Shown here one piece after another: positions 17,079 through 24,637 of a stretch of 64,000 nucleotides of DNA. The position numbers were made by a program, and so were the translations under genes. The notes under the pieces were generated by a model. It searched no databases, was not told the DNA's origin, and saw only the letters and a program-made list of their open reading frames with translations. This DNA is from JADLCB01 sp964398315 (GTDB lineage Bacteria; Planctomycetota; Phycisphaerae; Tepidisphaerales; Tepidisphaeraceae). The stretch lies in contig CAYNMV010000007.1 of assembly GCA_964398315.1 (NCBI GenBank), forward strand, positions 1 through 64,000, in the 5' to 3' direction. How positions within the stretch are numbered: position 1 is the stretch's first letter; each line of letters starts with the position of its first letter.

Positions 17079-18315
17079 ACCGCGTTACCTCTTGCTCGCC
17101 TGGTCCCAAAGTGACGAGGGTGGTGGGGGCGAAGGGGAAATCGGCCATCAAGGCACGCAGGTCATCGGGCGTGATCGACAGGAGCGTTTGCAGATCCTGC
17201 TCCAGTGAGCGGTAGTCGCCGTTGTAAAGCCACTGGCTGCCGAGCGCGTTGATCCGTCCCAGCGGAAGCTCACCACCGAGGACGATGCTGGTGGCGATCT
17301 TGTTCTTGGCCCGATCGACCTCATCATCGGTCAGATCGTGCTTCACACGCTCCAGCTCGCGCCCGGCGATGTCGAGGGCCTGCTCAGCGCGCTCGGGATC
17401 GGTCACCAGGGAGTAGTAGAAGCTGCCGCAGCCGTCGTGGGGGTAGAAGTTGAAGTCCGCCTCATCCGCCACGGCGTTGTCGATTAACGCCCAGTAGAAG
17501 CGCGACCCCTCGGCATCGCCGATCACATCCGCCAGCACACGGGCCGCAAAACGCCGCTCATCCTGGGCGCTGGGGCCGGGGGTCATCGCCATGGTGTAGT
17601 GGCGGTTGAGCCTGGGATCAGTCAGATCGACGCGGTGGGGGTGGTAGACCGGATCGACGTGCCGGCGTGTGGCACTGACGCGCGGCCAGTGGCCATAGTG
17701 CCGATCAGCCAGGCGGATGATCTGGTCGAAGTCGAAGCGCCCCGCCACCGCCAGCACCATGCAGCCCGGGCCGTAATGCTCGGCGAAGTAGCGCACCATT
17801 TCCTCGCGCTGGAGACGGGTGATCGTCTCCCGCGTGCCCAGCACGCTCAGGGCCAGCGGGTGTTGGCCAAAATGCTCGGCCATCACCTTCTCATACAGCC
17901 GCTGGCCCGGCTCATCCTGGTACATCGCGATCTCTTCGAGGATGACCTGCTTCTCGGTTTCGAAATCCTCCGGCCGCAGTGCCGGGCGCAGCAGATGCCC
18001 CAGGTGCTCGAGGGTACGTTCGGTGTACTCCGGCAGCACGTTCGCGTAGTAGGCGGTCATCTCCTGCGTGGTAAAGGCGTTGTAGCGCGCCCCCAGCTCG
18101 TCGAAGATCCGGTTCATCGCCTCCCAGCCGCGTGTCTCCGACCCCTTGAACATCATGTGCTCAAGAAAGTGAGACACCCCGCACAGGTGCGGTTCCTCAT
18201 CGCGCGAGCCGGTCTTCACGTACAGTCCGGCCGCGAAGGTGTGCGCATCGGGATTGTGCTCGGCGACTATGTCGAGGCCGTTGGAAAGCTGGTGATAATC
18301 GAATTTCAGCGGCAT
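17077..18315 (-). CDS. M16 family zinc metallopeptidase (active subunit)
   Basis: 412 residues from the ATG at 18315; upstream in-frame starts to 18390 exist, and none has a good ribosome site. The inverted zinc motif H49-F-L-E52-H53 lies in GVSHFLEHMMFKGSE, and the third zinc ligand is probably E128 in KQVILEEI, at the expected distance. The ~400-residue two-domain size fits the pitrilysin-like processing peptidases of bacteria. It lies downstream of a paralogue that has lost the catalytic residues; such pairs usually form a heterodimer in which only this subunit cuts peptides. It lacks a signal peptide when read from this start. Confidence 0.88.
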   Translation of the reverse strand: MPLKFDYHQLSNGLDIVAEHNPDAHTFAAGLYVKTGSRDEEPHLCGVSHFLEHMMFKGSETRGWEAMNRIFDELGARYNAFTTQEMTAYYANVLPEYTERTLEHLGHLLRPALRPEDFETEKQVILEEIAMYQDEPGQRLYEKVMAEHFGQHPLALSVLGTRETITRLQREEMVRYFAEHYGPGCMVLAVAGRFDFDQIIRLADRHYGHWPRVSATRRHVDPVYHPHRVDLTDPRLNRHYTMAMTPGPSAQDERRFAARVLADVIGDAEGSRFYWALIDNAVADEADFNFYPHDGCGSFYYSLVTDPERAEQALDIAGRELERVKHDLTDDEVDRAKNKIATSIVLGGELPLGRINALGSQWLYNGDYRSLEQDLQTLLSITPDDLRALMADFPFAPTTLVTLGPGEQEVTR

Positions 18316-18451
18316 GGCGATACTGGCAAGGGTGATGGCTGCGATCGGCATAACCGCATACGGCGGCATGCATCGGGCACCCATCCACAAGCGATGTCAG
18401 TCGAACTCAATTCTTCGGTCGTCCGTCAGGGCAGATCCCGTCAGCAGGACC

Positions 18452-19687
18452 TCATCCGGGCACCGTCAATGGCCTGGGCCCGACAGTGACGATTGTGAAC
18501 GGCCCGGCCGGGTTGGCGGCAAGCCAGGCATTGAGGCGGTCGAGGGTGATGGCATCGATCTCCGCCTTGATCTCATCGAGCGTGCGGAAGCGGCCGCGCA
18601 TGAACCAGTCGTGGGCGATGGCCCCAGCGCGGGCACTGCTCGATTCACCCTGCATGAGCGTGGCGCTTTTCAGCCCCACCTTGGCCCGCTCCAGTTCATC
18701 GGCCTCGACGCCGTGGCTGAAACGCTCCAACTCGGCCAGGTAGGTGTCGAGGGTTGCCTGGGCGCGGTCATTGCTGGTGCCGGCGTAGCCAAAGATGGCG
18801 CCGTACCCCTTGAGGCCCGAGTAGCCGGCCCAGACGTTGTAGACCAGTCCACGCTTCTCCCGGATCTCGGTGAACAGCCGCCCGCTCATGCCGCCGCTGA
18901 GGATTTCCACCGCGATGCGCATGGTGTAGTAATCCGGGTGGGTCTCGGGCAGCGTGGTCCAGGCGATGCCGATGTGGGTCTGCTCGGAATCCTGGTCTTC
19001 ATGGTAGAAGCGGCCGGGCGGCGGCAGCAGGCGGATTTCCTGCGGCGTGCCGCGGCTCCAGGTGCCGAAATGCCGTGCTACCGCATCATGCAGGGCATCA
19101 AACTCGATCGCCCCGGCAACGGCAAGGATGGCGCTGTCGGCCTGGTAGCGGCGATGGTAGTCCATGCGGCACAACTCGGCGGTCAGCTTGCGCAGATGGT
19201 CGATATTGCCCATGCTCGATCGACCGTACGGCATGGGCAGGTGCCACTCGCTGAGCTTGATCATGAGCTTCTGGCGCGGGTCATCCTCCAGCCCTTCGAT
19301 CGCCTGAATCGCCAGATCACGGGTGGGCTCAAAATCGGCGGCCTCGAGATGCGCCCGCTGGACGATGTCGCCATATGCCGCCAGGGCGGTCAGCAGGTTC
19401 GCGCCCAGCCCGCGGGCGGCCAGGCGGGTATGGTGCACGCCGACTGAACTGCTGCGCTGCAGGCCGAGGCGGTCCAGGTGATCGGTCAGCGCCCGGCTGC
19501 TGCGGGCTCCCGCGCCGCGAAAGACCAGATCGGACAGCACAGTAGCCGAGCCGGAGTGATCCACCGGATCGGTGGCGGACCCGGCTGGCAGCAGCAGGTT
19601 CATGGCCGCCGACTGCACCCCGGGCATCCGCTCGGCCAGCAGGACCAGGCCGTTGTCGAACGTATGCTGGTAAAAACGATCGTTCAA
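18452..19687 (-). CDS. M16 family peptidase paralogue, catalytically inactive
   Basis: 411 residues, probably from a TTG start at 19687 with GGAGG ten bases upstream and a perfect -10 TATAAT at 19720-19715; no good -35 is visible. The fold matches M16 peptidases (YQHTFDNGLVLLAERMPG, KRGLVYNVWAGYSG), but the position of the zinc motif reads T-V-L-S-D in place of H-F-L-E-H, so every catalytic residue is replaced. This is the pattern of non-catalytic partner subunits. It precedes the active gene by 136 bp on the same strand and is probably cotranscribed and complexed with it. Confidence 0.87.
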   Translation of the reverse strand: MNDRFYQHTFDNGLVLLAERMPGVQSAAMNLLLPAGSATDPVDHSGSATVLSDLVFRGAGARSSRALTDHLDRLGLQRSSSVGVHHTRLAARGLGANLLTALAAYGDIVQRAHLEAADFEPTRDLAIQAIEGLEDDPRQKLMIKLSEWHLPMPYGRSSMGNIDHLRKLTAELCRMDYHRRYQADSAILAVAGAIEFDALHDAVARHFGTWSRGTPQEIRLLPPPGRFYHEDQDSEQTHIGIAWTTLPETHPDYYTMRIAVEILSGGMSGRLFTEIREKRGLVYNVWAGYSGLKGYGAIFGYAGTSNDRAQATLDTYLAELERFSHGVEADELERAKVGLKSATLMQGESSSARAGAIAHDWFMRGRFRTLDEIKAEIDAITLDRLNAWLAANPAGPFTIVTVGPRPLTVPG

Positions 19688-19749
19688 GCGTCGTTTGCCT
19701 CCGCGAAACCGCTCATTATAGGGTGGCTCATGGCCGGCGGATAGCCACA

Positions 19750-19777
19750 GGATAGGCTGCGAAACGCCAGCCTATCC
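19750..19777. repeat. 10-bp inverted repeat (hairpin)
   Basis: GGATAGGCTG (19750-19759) and CAGCCTATCC (19768-19777) with an 8-nt loop. It lies between the Nudix gene stop and the start region of the M16 gene on the same strand. There is no U-tract; it may be a transcript end for the Nudix gene. Confidence 0.6.
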
Positions 19778-19859
19778 CACTATGGATGGGGGTATGCCCG
19801 ATGATGTATTCCCGATTATCGATGGGTTTACTCTTCATTGGGCAATCAGGATTGAGCGA

Positions 19860-20309
19860 TCAGAGCCGCGTGTTGCTATCGGGCTCAGGGGGGGCAGGGG
19901 CGTGGAACAGGCTGGCCAGCTGATGCAGCAGGGGGGCGTTGGCGGGGGGAAACGGGTGGGCGGCGAGTTCTTCAGGGTCAATCCACTTCAGCTTGGCGCA
20001 TCCGAGGGGCCGGGCCTCGCCGGCGGACAGGTGACAGAGGAACGGATGCAGGCGGACGTGGGCATGCGGATAGCGATGATCGATCGTCGGCAGGGGATGA
20101 TCGATGGCCACGTCGATGCCCAGTTCTTCGCGCACCTCGCGCAGCAGACAGTGCTCAACCGATTCGCCCGTCTCCACCTTCCCGCCGGGAAACTCCCACA
20201 GCCCGCCGAGTACGGTGTCATCGGGCCGGCGGCAGATCAGGATGCGCTGGTTGTGCGCGATGATGGCGATGGCGACCTGGATCGACTTGGGGACCGGAGG
20301 CGGCTGCAT
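19860..20309 (-). CDS. Nudix hydrolase, MutT-like
   Basis: 149 residues, near the usual MutT size. A complete Nudix box G43-x5-E49-x7-R57-E-V-R-E-E-L-G-I65 is present (GGKVETGESVEHCLLREVRE). WEFPGGK in front of it and a C-terminal LKWIDPEEL stretch are typical of 8-oxo-dGTP diphosphatases, which clean the nucleotide pool of oxidised dGTP. The N-terminal IQVAIAIIAHNQRILICRRP is the family's first strand pair. The promoter predicts a leaderless or nearly leaderless mRNA. Substrate is inferred from the family; other Nudix substrates are possible. Confidence 0.85.
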   Translation of the reverse strand: MQPPPVPKSIQVAIAIIAHNQRILICRRPDDTVLGGLWEFPGGKVETGESVEHCLLREVREELGIDVAIDHPLPTIDHRYPHAHVRLHPFLCHLSAGEARPLGCAKLKWIDPEELAAHPFPPANAPLLHQLASLFHAPAPPEPDSNTRL

Positions 20310-20317
20310 GGTCGGGA

Positions 20318-20346
20318 AGTCTATGGACTATAGTGAAAGTGCTCAA
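20318..20346 (-). promoter_or_regulatory. Promoter of the Nudix gene
   Basis: On the minus strand: TTGAGC (20346-20341), a 17-bp spacer, TAGACT (20323-20318), then eight bases to the ATG. This implies a start of transcription at or within a base of the ATG. There is no Shine-Dalgarno. Confidence 0.5.
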
Positions 20347-20488
20347 TTCCACGTGTGAACATTTACCAAACGAAAAAGCCCGCGCCAGCCGCCCCCTCGC
20401 CAGATGCAAAAATGGTTCCAGGTATAAGTCTTTTCAGAGAAAGGGTTTATGTGGGGCGTCGAAATCTTCCTTCCTTCCCGAGTCTTCA
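20347..20488. other. Intergenic, nothing recognised
   Basis: Part of the 591-bp gap between the Nudix and PyrK-like genes. No gene or clear signal was found between the Nudix promoter and the promoter of the small RNA unit. Confidence 0.5.
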
Positions 20489-20517
20489 TTGACACCGCCG
20501 AAAGGCAGCGGTATAGT
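20489..20517 (+). promoter_or_regulatory. Near-consensus sigma-70 promoter of an orphan RNA
   Basis: TTGACA (20489-20494), an exactly 17-bp spacer, and TATAGT (20512-20517). This is the best promoter match noticed in the window. No coding sequence starts within the transcript it would make, which ends about 105 bases later at an intrinsic terminator. Confidence 0.8.
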
Positions 20518-20523
20518 CACAAT

Positions 20524-20626
20524 CGTCGCATCGCTATTGGCGACACCCAAATTTCGAGTTCAGCGGCTTCTTAGCCGTGGCGCACTTCCGGAGGTGGATC
20601 GGAGCCACCCCTCCGGAAGTTTTTTT
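20524..20626 (+). ncRNA. Candidate ~100-nt small non-coding RNA
   Basis: Defined by a near-consensus promoter and an intrinsic terminator with no ATG between them. Three hairpins can be drawn: GTCGC/GCGAC (20525-20529 with 20540-20544), CGGCT/AGCCG with loop TCTT (20564-20568 with 20573-20577), and the terminator stem. The sequence lacks the SRP RNA core, and its length and fold do not fit 6S RNA, tmRNA or RNase P RNA. It could instead be an attenuated leader of the PyrK-like gene 275 bases downstream, but that gene has its own promoter candidate. I do not recognise the family. Confidence 0.6.
20584..20626 (+). terminator. Intrinsic terminator of the small RNA
   Basis: An 11-bp perfect stem, ACTTCCGGAGG (20584-20594) with CCTCCGGAAGT (20610-20620), with additional GG/CC-rich pairing inside, directly followed by seven T residues (20620-20626). 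A textbook rho-independent terminator. Confidence 0.9.
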
Positions 20627-20864
20627 GCGCTGGCCGAACGGTGAATGCAAGCGGCAGGGGATAAGCAAAGAAGAGACAAATCAGACGGCGATGAAGCAAA
20701 GATGTGCCATGCCGCCGCGTCGAACATGATCGGGCGTGCACGCATCGCTTCCGCTTTCCATCTATGTCATTCCTGATCGGTCGCCAGCGGCACTTCGTGG
20801 CCTGCGGCGCTGGCTTATCTCCGGGCTGTCTTCACCCCATTCGTGGCTCGTTCATCACATCGCG

Positions 20865-20893
20865 TTTAACGTCGTCCGTTCTATCCCTACAAT
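20865..20893 (+). promoter_or_regulatory. Promoter of the PyrK-like gene
   Basis: TTTAAC (20865-20870), a 17-bp spacer, TACAAT (20888-20893), then exactly seven bases to the ATG at 20901. It predicts a leaderless transcript; no Shine-Dalgarno is present. Confidence 0.5.
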
Positions 20894-20900
20894 TGTGCGC

Positions 20901-21890
20901 ATGTCATTGGTGCGCGATCAATTTGAGGCGGAAGTGGCCGAGTCGGTGCCGTTGTGCCGGGAGCATTTTCGGCTGGTGCTGCGTCTGGAGCAATTTCCTG
21001 AAACCAGGCCCGGGCAGTTTGTGCAGGTGGCCTGCCGGGATATGACGGCCAACTATGCCCAGGAATATGAGCGTGACTGGTCCGCCGATCGGCCGCCGCA
21101 GGTGGCTCATGCCGAACTGGGAGACCGCCTGGCGCTGCTGCGGCGGCCATTCTCACTGGCTGGCCGGCGAGACACGCCGCAGGGGGTTGAACTGGACCTG
21201 ATTCATCGCGTGGTCGGCATCGGCACTGACTGGCTCGCCCGCCTGAAACGCGGTGATCGGGTCAATCTCATCGGCCCGCTGGGCAACCGCTTCATCCTGC
21301 CCCATGAACTGCACGGGGATGAGGGGGTGGCGATTCTCATCGGCGGTGGTGTGGGTATCCCGCCAATGATCTACCTCGCTGCCGCGCTGGCCGGGCGCAA
21401 GGCGGTGGCATTCAGCGGGGCGCTGACGCGCGATCTGCTGCCGCTGACGATCACCAATGCCGCCCCACCCCCGGGGCCGGAAAGCTTCGAGCCGCTCTAC
21501 AATGTTGAGGACTTCGCCGCTTTCGGTGTGCCGGCGGTCATCAGCACCGATGATGGTAGCTATGGCTTCCGGGGTTTCATCACGCAGGCGCTGGAGCGCT
21601 ATCTTGATCGCTATTTCACCCGCCCCGAGGCCCGCCGGCGGGCCATCATCTACACCTGCGGCCCCGAACCGATGATGAAACGCGTGGCCGAGATCGCGCA
21701 CGCGCGGGAGATCGCCTGCCAGGTGGCGGTCGAGCGGGCCATGGCCTGCGGCATGGGCACCTGCCAGTCGTGTGTCATCCGCGTCAAAAAGCCCGACCCA
21801 GCCCAGCCGCCGATGGAAGGCCAGGCCTGGTGCTATCGCCTGGCCTGCACCGATGGCCCGGTCTTCGCATCGACGGATCTGCTGTGGTAG
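20901..21890 (+). CDS. pyrK: Dihydroorotate dehydrogenase electron-transfer subunit-like (PyrK)
   Basis: 329 residues from the ATG at 20901. An FAD-binding barrel with RRPFSLAG (81-88), a nucleotide-binding half with IGGGVGIPP (147-155) and YTCGPEPMM (251-259), and a C-terminal [2Fe-2S] site with C283-x4-C288-x2-C291 and C316. This is the PyrK order: FAD, NAD, ferredoxin-like cluster. In PyrK the protein passes electrons from dihydroorotate oxidation to NAD+. It is longer than usual (~260), mostly through an insertion after residue 48 (NYAQEYERDWSADRPPQVAH) and another near 185-210. No pyrD lies in the window, so the partner enzyme is unproven. Confidence 0.75.
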   Translation: MSLVRDQFEAEVAESVPLCREHFRLVLRLEQFPETRPGQFVQVACRDMTANYAQEYERDWSADRPPQVAHAELGDRLALLRRPFSLAGRRDTPQGVELDLIHRVVGIGTDWLARLKRGDRVNLIGPLGNRFILPHELHGDEGVAILIGGGVGIPPMIYLAAALAGRKAVAFSGALTRDLLPLTITNAAPPPGPESFEPLYNVEDFAAFGVPAVISTDDGSYGFRGFITQALERYLDRYFTRPEARRRAIIYTCGPEPMMKRVAEIAHAREIACQVAVERAMACGMGTCQSCVIRVKKPDPAQPPMEGQAWCYRLACTDGPVFASTDLLW

Positions 21891-21971
21891 GGTGAAATTG
21901 CCGGTTGTGAGGTGCGCGTGAAAGCGCGGCTTACCCCTCCCAACCGCAACCCCCAGCACCCGACTATCCCC

Positions 21972-22352
21972 ATGCCCTGCAAAGTCTCACGAGAGCGGTT
22001 TGGACAGCTTGTGGAGTCAGCCCTCGCCGAGCTGCCCGAGCCATTCGCCTCGTTCCTGGAGGAGGTGCCCATCGAAATCCGCACCCGTCCAACCCCTGAG
22101 CAACTGGCCAGGGCGGGGCTGGCGGAGGATGACTTGCTGTTCGGCCTCTATGTCGGGCATCCGCGCACCCAGCGCAGCGTCGAGCACAGCGGCGTGATGC
22201 CGGATGTCATCTACATCTTCCAGGAAGATCACGAACTGGCCTGTGACAGCGAGGATGAACTGGCCCGCCAGATCCGTATTACCGTCCTCCACGAGATCGG
22301 CCATCACTTCGGCATGGATGAGGATGACCTGGAGAAGCTCGGCTACGGCTGA
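21972..22352 (+). CDS. Small zincin-type metallopeptidase family protein (PF06262-like)
   Basis: 126 residues from the ATG at 21972. H107-E-I-G-H111-H-F-G-M-D-E-D-D ends the protein: an HExxH zinc site with a following Asp as a plausible third ligand. The preceding GLYVGHPRTQRS and PDVIYIFQEDHE match the conserved core of the short Zincin_1 family found across bacteria, whose substrate is unknown. It starts 81 bp after the PyrK-like gene on the same strand and may be cotranscribed. The unusually long upstream frame (to 21912) has no better start. Confidence 0.85.
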   Translation: MPCKVSRERFGQLVESALAELPEPFASFLEEVPIEIRTRPTPEQLARAGLAEDDLLFGLYVGHPRTQRSVEHSGVMPDVIYIFQEDHELACDSEDELARQIRITVLHEIGHHFGMDEDDLEKLGYG

Positions 22353-22391
22353 GGCCGGGAAGCAGCGCAGACGGCTGGGCGGGACGCGGCG

Positions 22392-22397
22392 TATTCT
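22392..22397 (+). promoter_or_regulatory. -10-like element of the DUF1028 gene
   Basis: TATTCT ends exactly seven bases before the ATG at 22405. No convincing -35 was found at 16-18 bp. Listed because the spacing repeats that of other Shine-Dalgarno-less genes in this window. Confidence 0.35.
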
Positions 22398-22404
22398 CCC
22401 GCCT

Positions 22405-23091
22405 ATGACATTTTCGCTGATAGCACGTTGCCCGCGCACCGGCCAGATAGGGGTGGCGGCGGCCACCGGGGCGATGGCAGTGGGGAAACTGGTCAGCTAT
22501 GCCTGCGCCGGCGTTGGGGCCGTGGCCACGCAGGCGTTCGTGAATCCCTACCTGGGAATCGACGCCCTCAAGCTGCTTTCACAAGGCACCTCTCCCCGCG
22601 AAGCGCTGCAGCGCGTGCTGGCGCGTGATCCCCAGCCACACCTGCGACAGGTGGCGGTGCTCGATCGGTATGGAACGGTCGCCGTCCACAGCGGGATGGA
22701 GATCGCGCCATGGGCCGGCCATCGCACTGGCGAGGCGGTGAGCGCCCAGGGCAATCGCCTGCCGGGTCCTGAGGTGCTCGATGCGGTCATCGAGACGTAC
22801 CAGGCCCACATGAAGGAGGGCCTGGCCCATCGCATGCTGCTGGCCGTCGAGGCCGGCGACGCCCAGGGCGGCGATCGCAAAGGAGAGGAATCGGCAGCAC
22901 TGCTGGTCTACGATGACCAGGAATACCCATTGTGGGATGTGCGCGTCGACCAGAACCCGCATCCCGTGCGCGAGCTGCGGCGACTGTTCGATTTATTCGA
23001 GAAAGAGCTGCTCCCGGTGATGCGAAAGATACCGAGCCGCGCCCCTGATGGCCAACGCTACCTCGCGCGTGAGGGCCAGCAGGAAGAATGA
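22405..23091 (+). CDS. DUF1028 domain protein (Ntn-hydrolase-like)
   Basis: 228 residues from the ATG at 22405. The N-terminus TFSLIARCPRTGQIGVAAATG and the conserved ATQAFVNPYLGIDALKLLSQG are the hallmarks of the DUF1028 family. The fold is related to Ntn hydrolases, with a T/S near the N-terminus as the would-be nucleophile. Members are often annotated as putative peptidases or associated with ureido compounds; the reaction is not established. It lies 52 bp after the zincin gene. A hairpin at 23169-23199 separates it from the convergent Mrp operon. Confidence 0.85.
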   Translation: MTFSLIARCPRTGQIGVAAATGAMAVGKLVSYACAGVGAVATQAFVNPYLGIDALKLLSQGTSPREALQRVLARDPQPHLRQVAVLDRYGTVAVHSGMEIAPWAGHRTGEAVSAQGNRLPGPEVLDAVIETYQAHMKEGLAHRMLLAVEAGDAQGGDRKGEESAALLVYDDQEYPLWDVRVDQNPHPVRELRRLFDLFEKELLPVMRKIPSRAPDGQRYLAREGQQEE

Positions 23092-23168
23092 CACGTGCAG
23101 TCACCGCATCCAGCGGCGTGCGGTTCCGCAGCCCGGGAGGACCTGCGCCTGTTCCGGGATGACGGACC

Positions 23169-23199
23169 ATGAGGCGGGAGCACATCCACCACGCCTCAT
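23169..23199. terminator. Hairpin between DUF1028 gene and the Mrp operon end
   Basis: ATGAGGCG (23169-23176) with CGCCTCAT (23192-23199), a perfect 8-bp stem with a 15-nt loop and no clear U-tract. It lies just beyond the last gene of the minus-strand Mrp operon and could mark the ends of both convergent transcripts. Confidence 0.45.
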
Positions 23200-23214
23200 C
23201 TGTAGCAAGGGCGG

Positions 23215-23802
23215 TTACTTCGCCTCTTCCCCCGGCAGGGCGGCGTGCTGACCTGGGGCGGGGAGGCGATGCTCATCGTTGAGGATCTCGGCGACGTACT
23301 CCTTGATCCGATTGTCATTGAGCAACTGGCTCATCAGCACCCGGCGGTAGCTGGTGTTGCGCAGGCTTTCGCGCACTGCATCGCTGCGTTCGGCGTTGAG
23401 CTTTTCGTTCTGGCGGTGCAGGGCTTCTTCCAGCGCTTCGTTTTCCAGCAGCAGGGCGTACATCGCATCCGATTTCTTGCTGGAGGATGAGAACAGCCCA
23501 CCCAGGCCGGCGGCCTTCTTGCGGTAATCCTCCACCTTCTGCTCCAGGTGCGCTGCCCGCTCAGCCAGCTCCGCGTTTTGCGCCTTCAGGTTCGCAACCT
23601 CGGTTTCATACAACTGCTTAAAACCCTTCTGGGCGGTGAACAGGTCCTGCTCCTTGGCCTGCAGGAGGGACTGCGCGCGTGCGGTGGCGATCCAGGCGCC
23701 GATCTTGTACCCGACCAGCAGCAGCAGGATCGCGACAAACGCCGCGATGCACCAGAAGAGGAACTCAACGGCCGGAGATTCAAAGCTGATCATGCCCATC
23801 AT
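23215..23802 (-). CDS. Single-pass membrane protein with coiled coil, unknown function
   Basis: 195 residues. One membrane helix near the N-terminus (~12-35, FLFWCIAAFVAILLLLVGYKIGA), then a charged heptad-like region (~45-95 and ~115-150) predicted to be coiled coil, separated by a Gly/Ser linker (GLGGLFSSSSKKSD). Its ATG overlaps the stop of mnhG by four bases (23799-23802), so it is the terminal, translationally coupled gene of the Mrp operon. It is not one of the known Mrp subunits. It could be an assembly or anchoring factor for the antiporter, but nothing in the sequence proves this. Confidence 0.7.
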   Translation of the reverse strand: MMGMISFESPAVEFLFWCIAAFVAILLLLVGYKIGAWIATARAQSLLQAKEQDLFTAQKGFKQLYETEVANLKAQNAELAERAAHLEQKVEDYRKKAAGLGGLFSSSSKKSDAMYALLLENEALEEALHRQNEKLNAERSDAVRESLRNTSYRRVLMSQLLNDNRIKEYVAEILNDEHRLPAPGQHAALPGEEAK

Positions 23803-24233
23803 GATAGATCGTCCGGTGATTCCGGGGAACGTGTGGTCAGTGCCCGCTCAGACGGGGGCGCCTCGCCACGGGCCTCGGCCATTTCGTCCTCGGCCTCTTC
23901 GTCGGCCAGGGTGCCGGGATACATCGCCGCGTGCTCGAGGTGGGCCGCGTGGGAGAGGATGTGGGCGCCGATCGGATTGGCCACAAACTGGAAGATGACC
24001 ACCAGCAGCACCTTGGTCGCCACCTCAAACAGCGGGGCATCCTCGCGCCCGGCCAGGTGGAAGATGACCGCCAGCAGGATGCCGCAGATACCCAGGGTCA
24101 CACATTTGCTGGCGGCATGCATCCGGCCGTACACATCCGGCATGCGGTATACCCCCAGTGCCCCGACAAAGAAGAAAAACAGCCCGAACAGCAGGAAGGC
24201 GATGGTCAGGATGTCATACACGATGAGCATCAT
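23799..24233 (-). CDS. mnhG: Mrp-type cation/proton antiporter subunit G
   Basis: 144 residues with three membrane helices. ILTIAFLLFGLFFFFVGALGVYRMPDVYGRMHAASK is the conserved MnhG/PhaG N-terminus, including the G-x-x-R-x-P-D-x-Y-x-R-x-H-A motif. The C-terminal tail (~100-144) is acidic and soluble, longer than usual. It is a small subunit of the Mrp complex, which exchanges Na+ or K+ for H+ across the cytoplasmic membrane. Four-base overlaps with mnhF upstream and the coiled-coil gene downstream indicate coupled translation. Confidence 0.92.
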   Translation of the reverse strand: MMLIVYDILTIAFLLFGLFFFFVGALGVYRMPDVYGRMHAASKCVTLGICGILLAVIFHLAGREDAPLFEVATKVLLVVIFQFVANPIGAHILSHAAHLEHAAMYPGTLADEEAEDEMAEARGEAPPSERALTTRSPESPDDLS

Positions 24234-24637
24234 CGGCTGGCCTCCTGGCTGGGGGTGGTTTCATGCGGCGGGCTGGCCGGCTCTTCATGCAGGCCCAGGC
24301 GGCGCAGATGCCGGCGGATGATGAACTGGGCCATCGCGATGCTGGTGGCGAAGCCCAGCAGGCTGATGACCAGCGCGCCATCGAAGAAGGCCAGGGTGTC
24401 GAAGTGCATGGTGAACAGTGCCACCAGCGCCACCAGGTGAACCGAGATCGTATCCGCCGCCAGCGCCCGGTCAGCCAGGTGCGGGCCCCTGATCAGCCGG
24501 ATGACGCACAGCAGCAGCCCTGCCATGACAACCACGATCGCCAGTTCGATGGTCAGCGCGGTGACCTGGTCAAACAGCGGCAGTCCGGGTGTGTCCTCGG
24601 CTGCTTCGGTGGAGAGGTGGGCCAGCAGAGGGATCAT
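24230..24637 (-). CDS. mnhF: Mrp-type cation/proton antiporter subunit F
   Basis: 135 residues with three membrane helices and the MnhF/PhaF signature RLIRGPHLADRALAADTIS, followed by a helix with an acidic residue (FFDGALVISLLGFATSIAMAQF). The N-terminus is extended by ~25 residues before the first helix compared with typical ~90-residue homologues, and a short basic tail follows. It overlaps mnhE and mnhG by four bases each. Confidence 0.92.
   Translation of the reverse strand: MIPLLAHLSTEAAEDTPGLPLFDQVTALTIELAIVVVMAGLLLCVIRLIRGPHLADRALAADTISVHLVALVALFTMHFDTLAFFDGALVISLLGFATSIAMAQFIIRRHLRRLGLHEEPASPPHETTPSQEASR

Noticed and set aside
20343..20358. CCACGTG-containing sequence upstream of the Nudix gene as a parS site
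   Set aside because: Only the centre matches; one half is shifted by a base, unlike the perfect copies at 33.7-33.9 kb.
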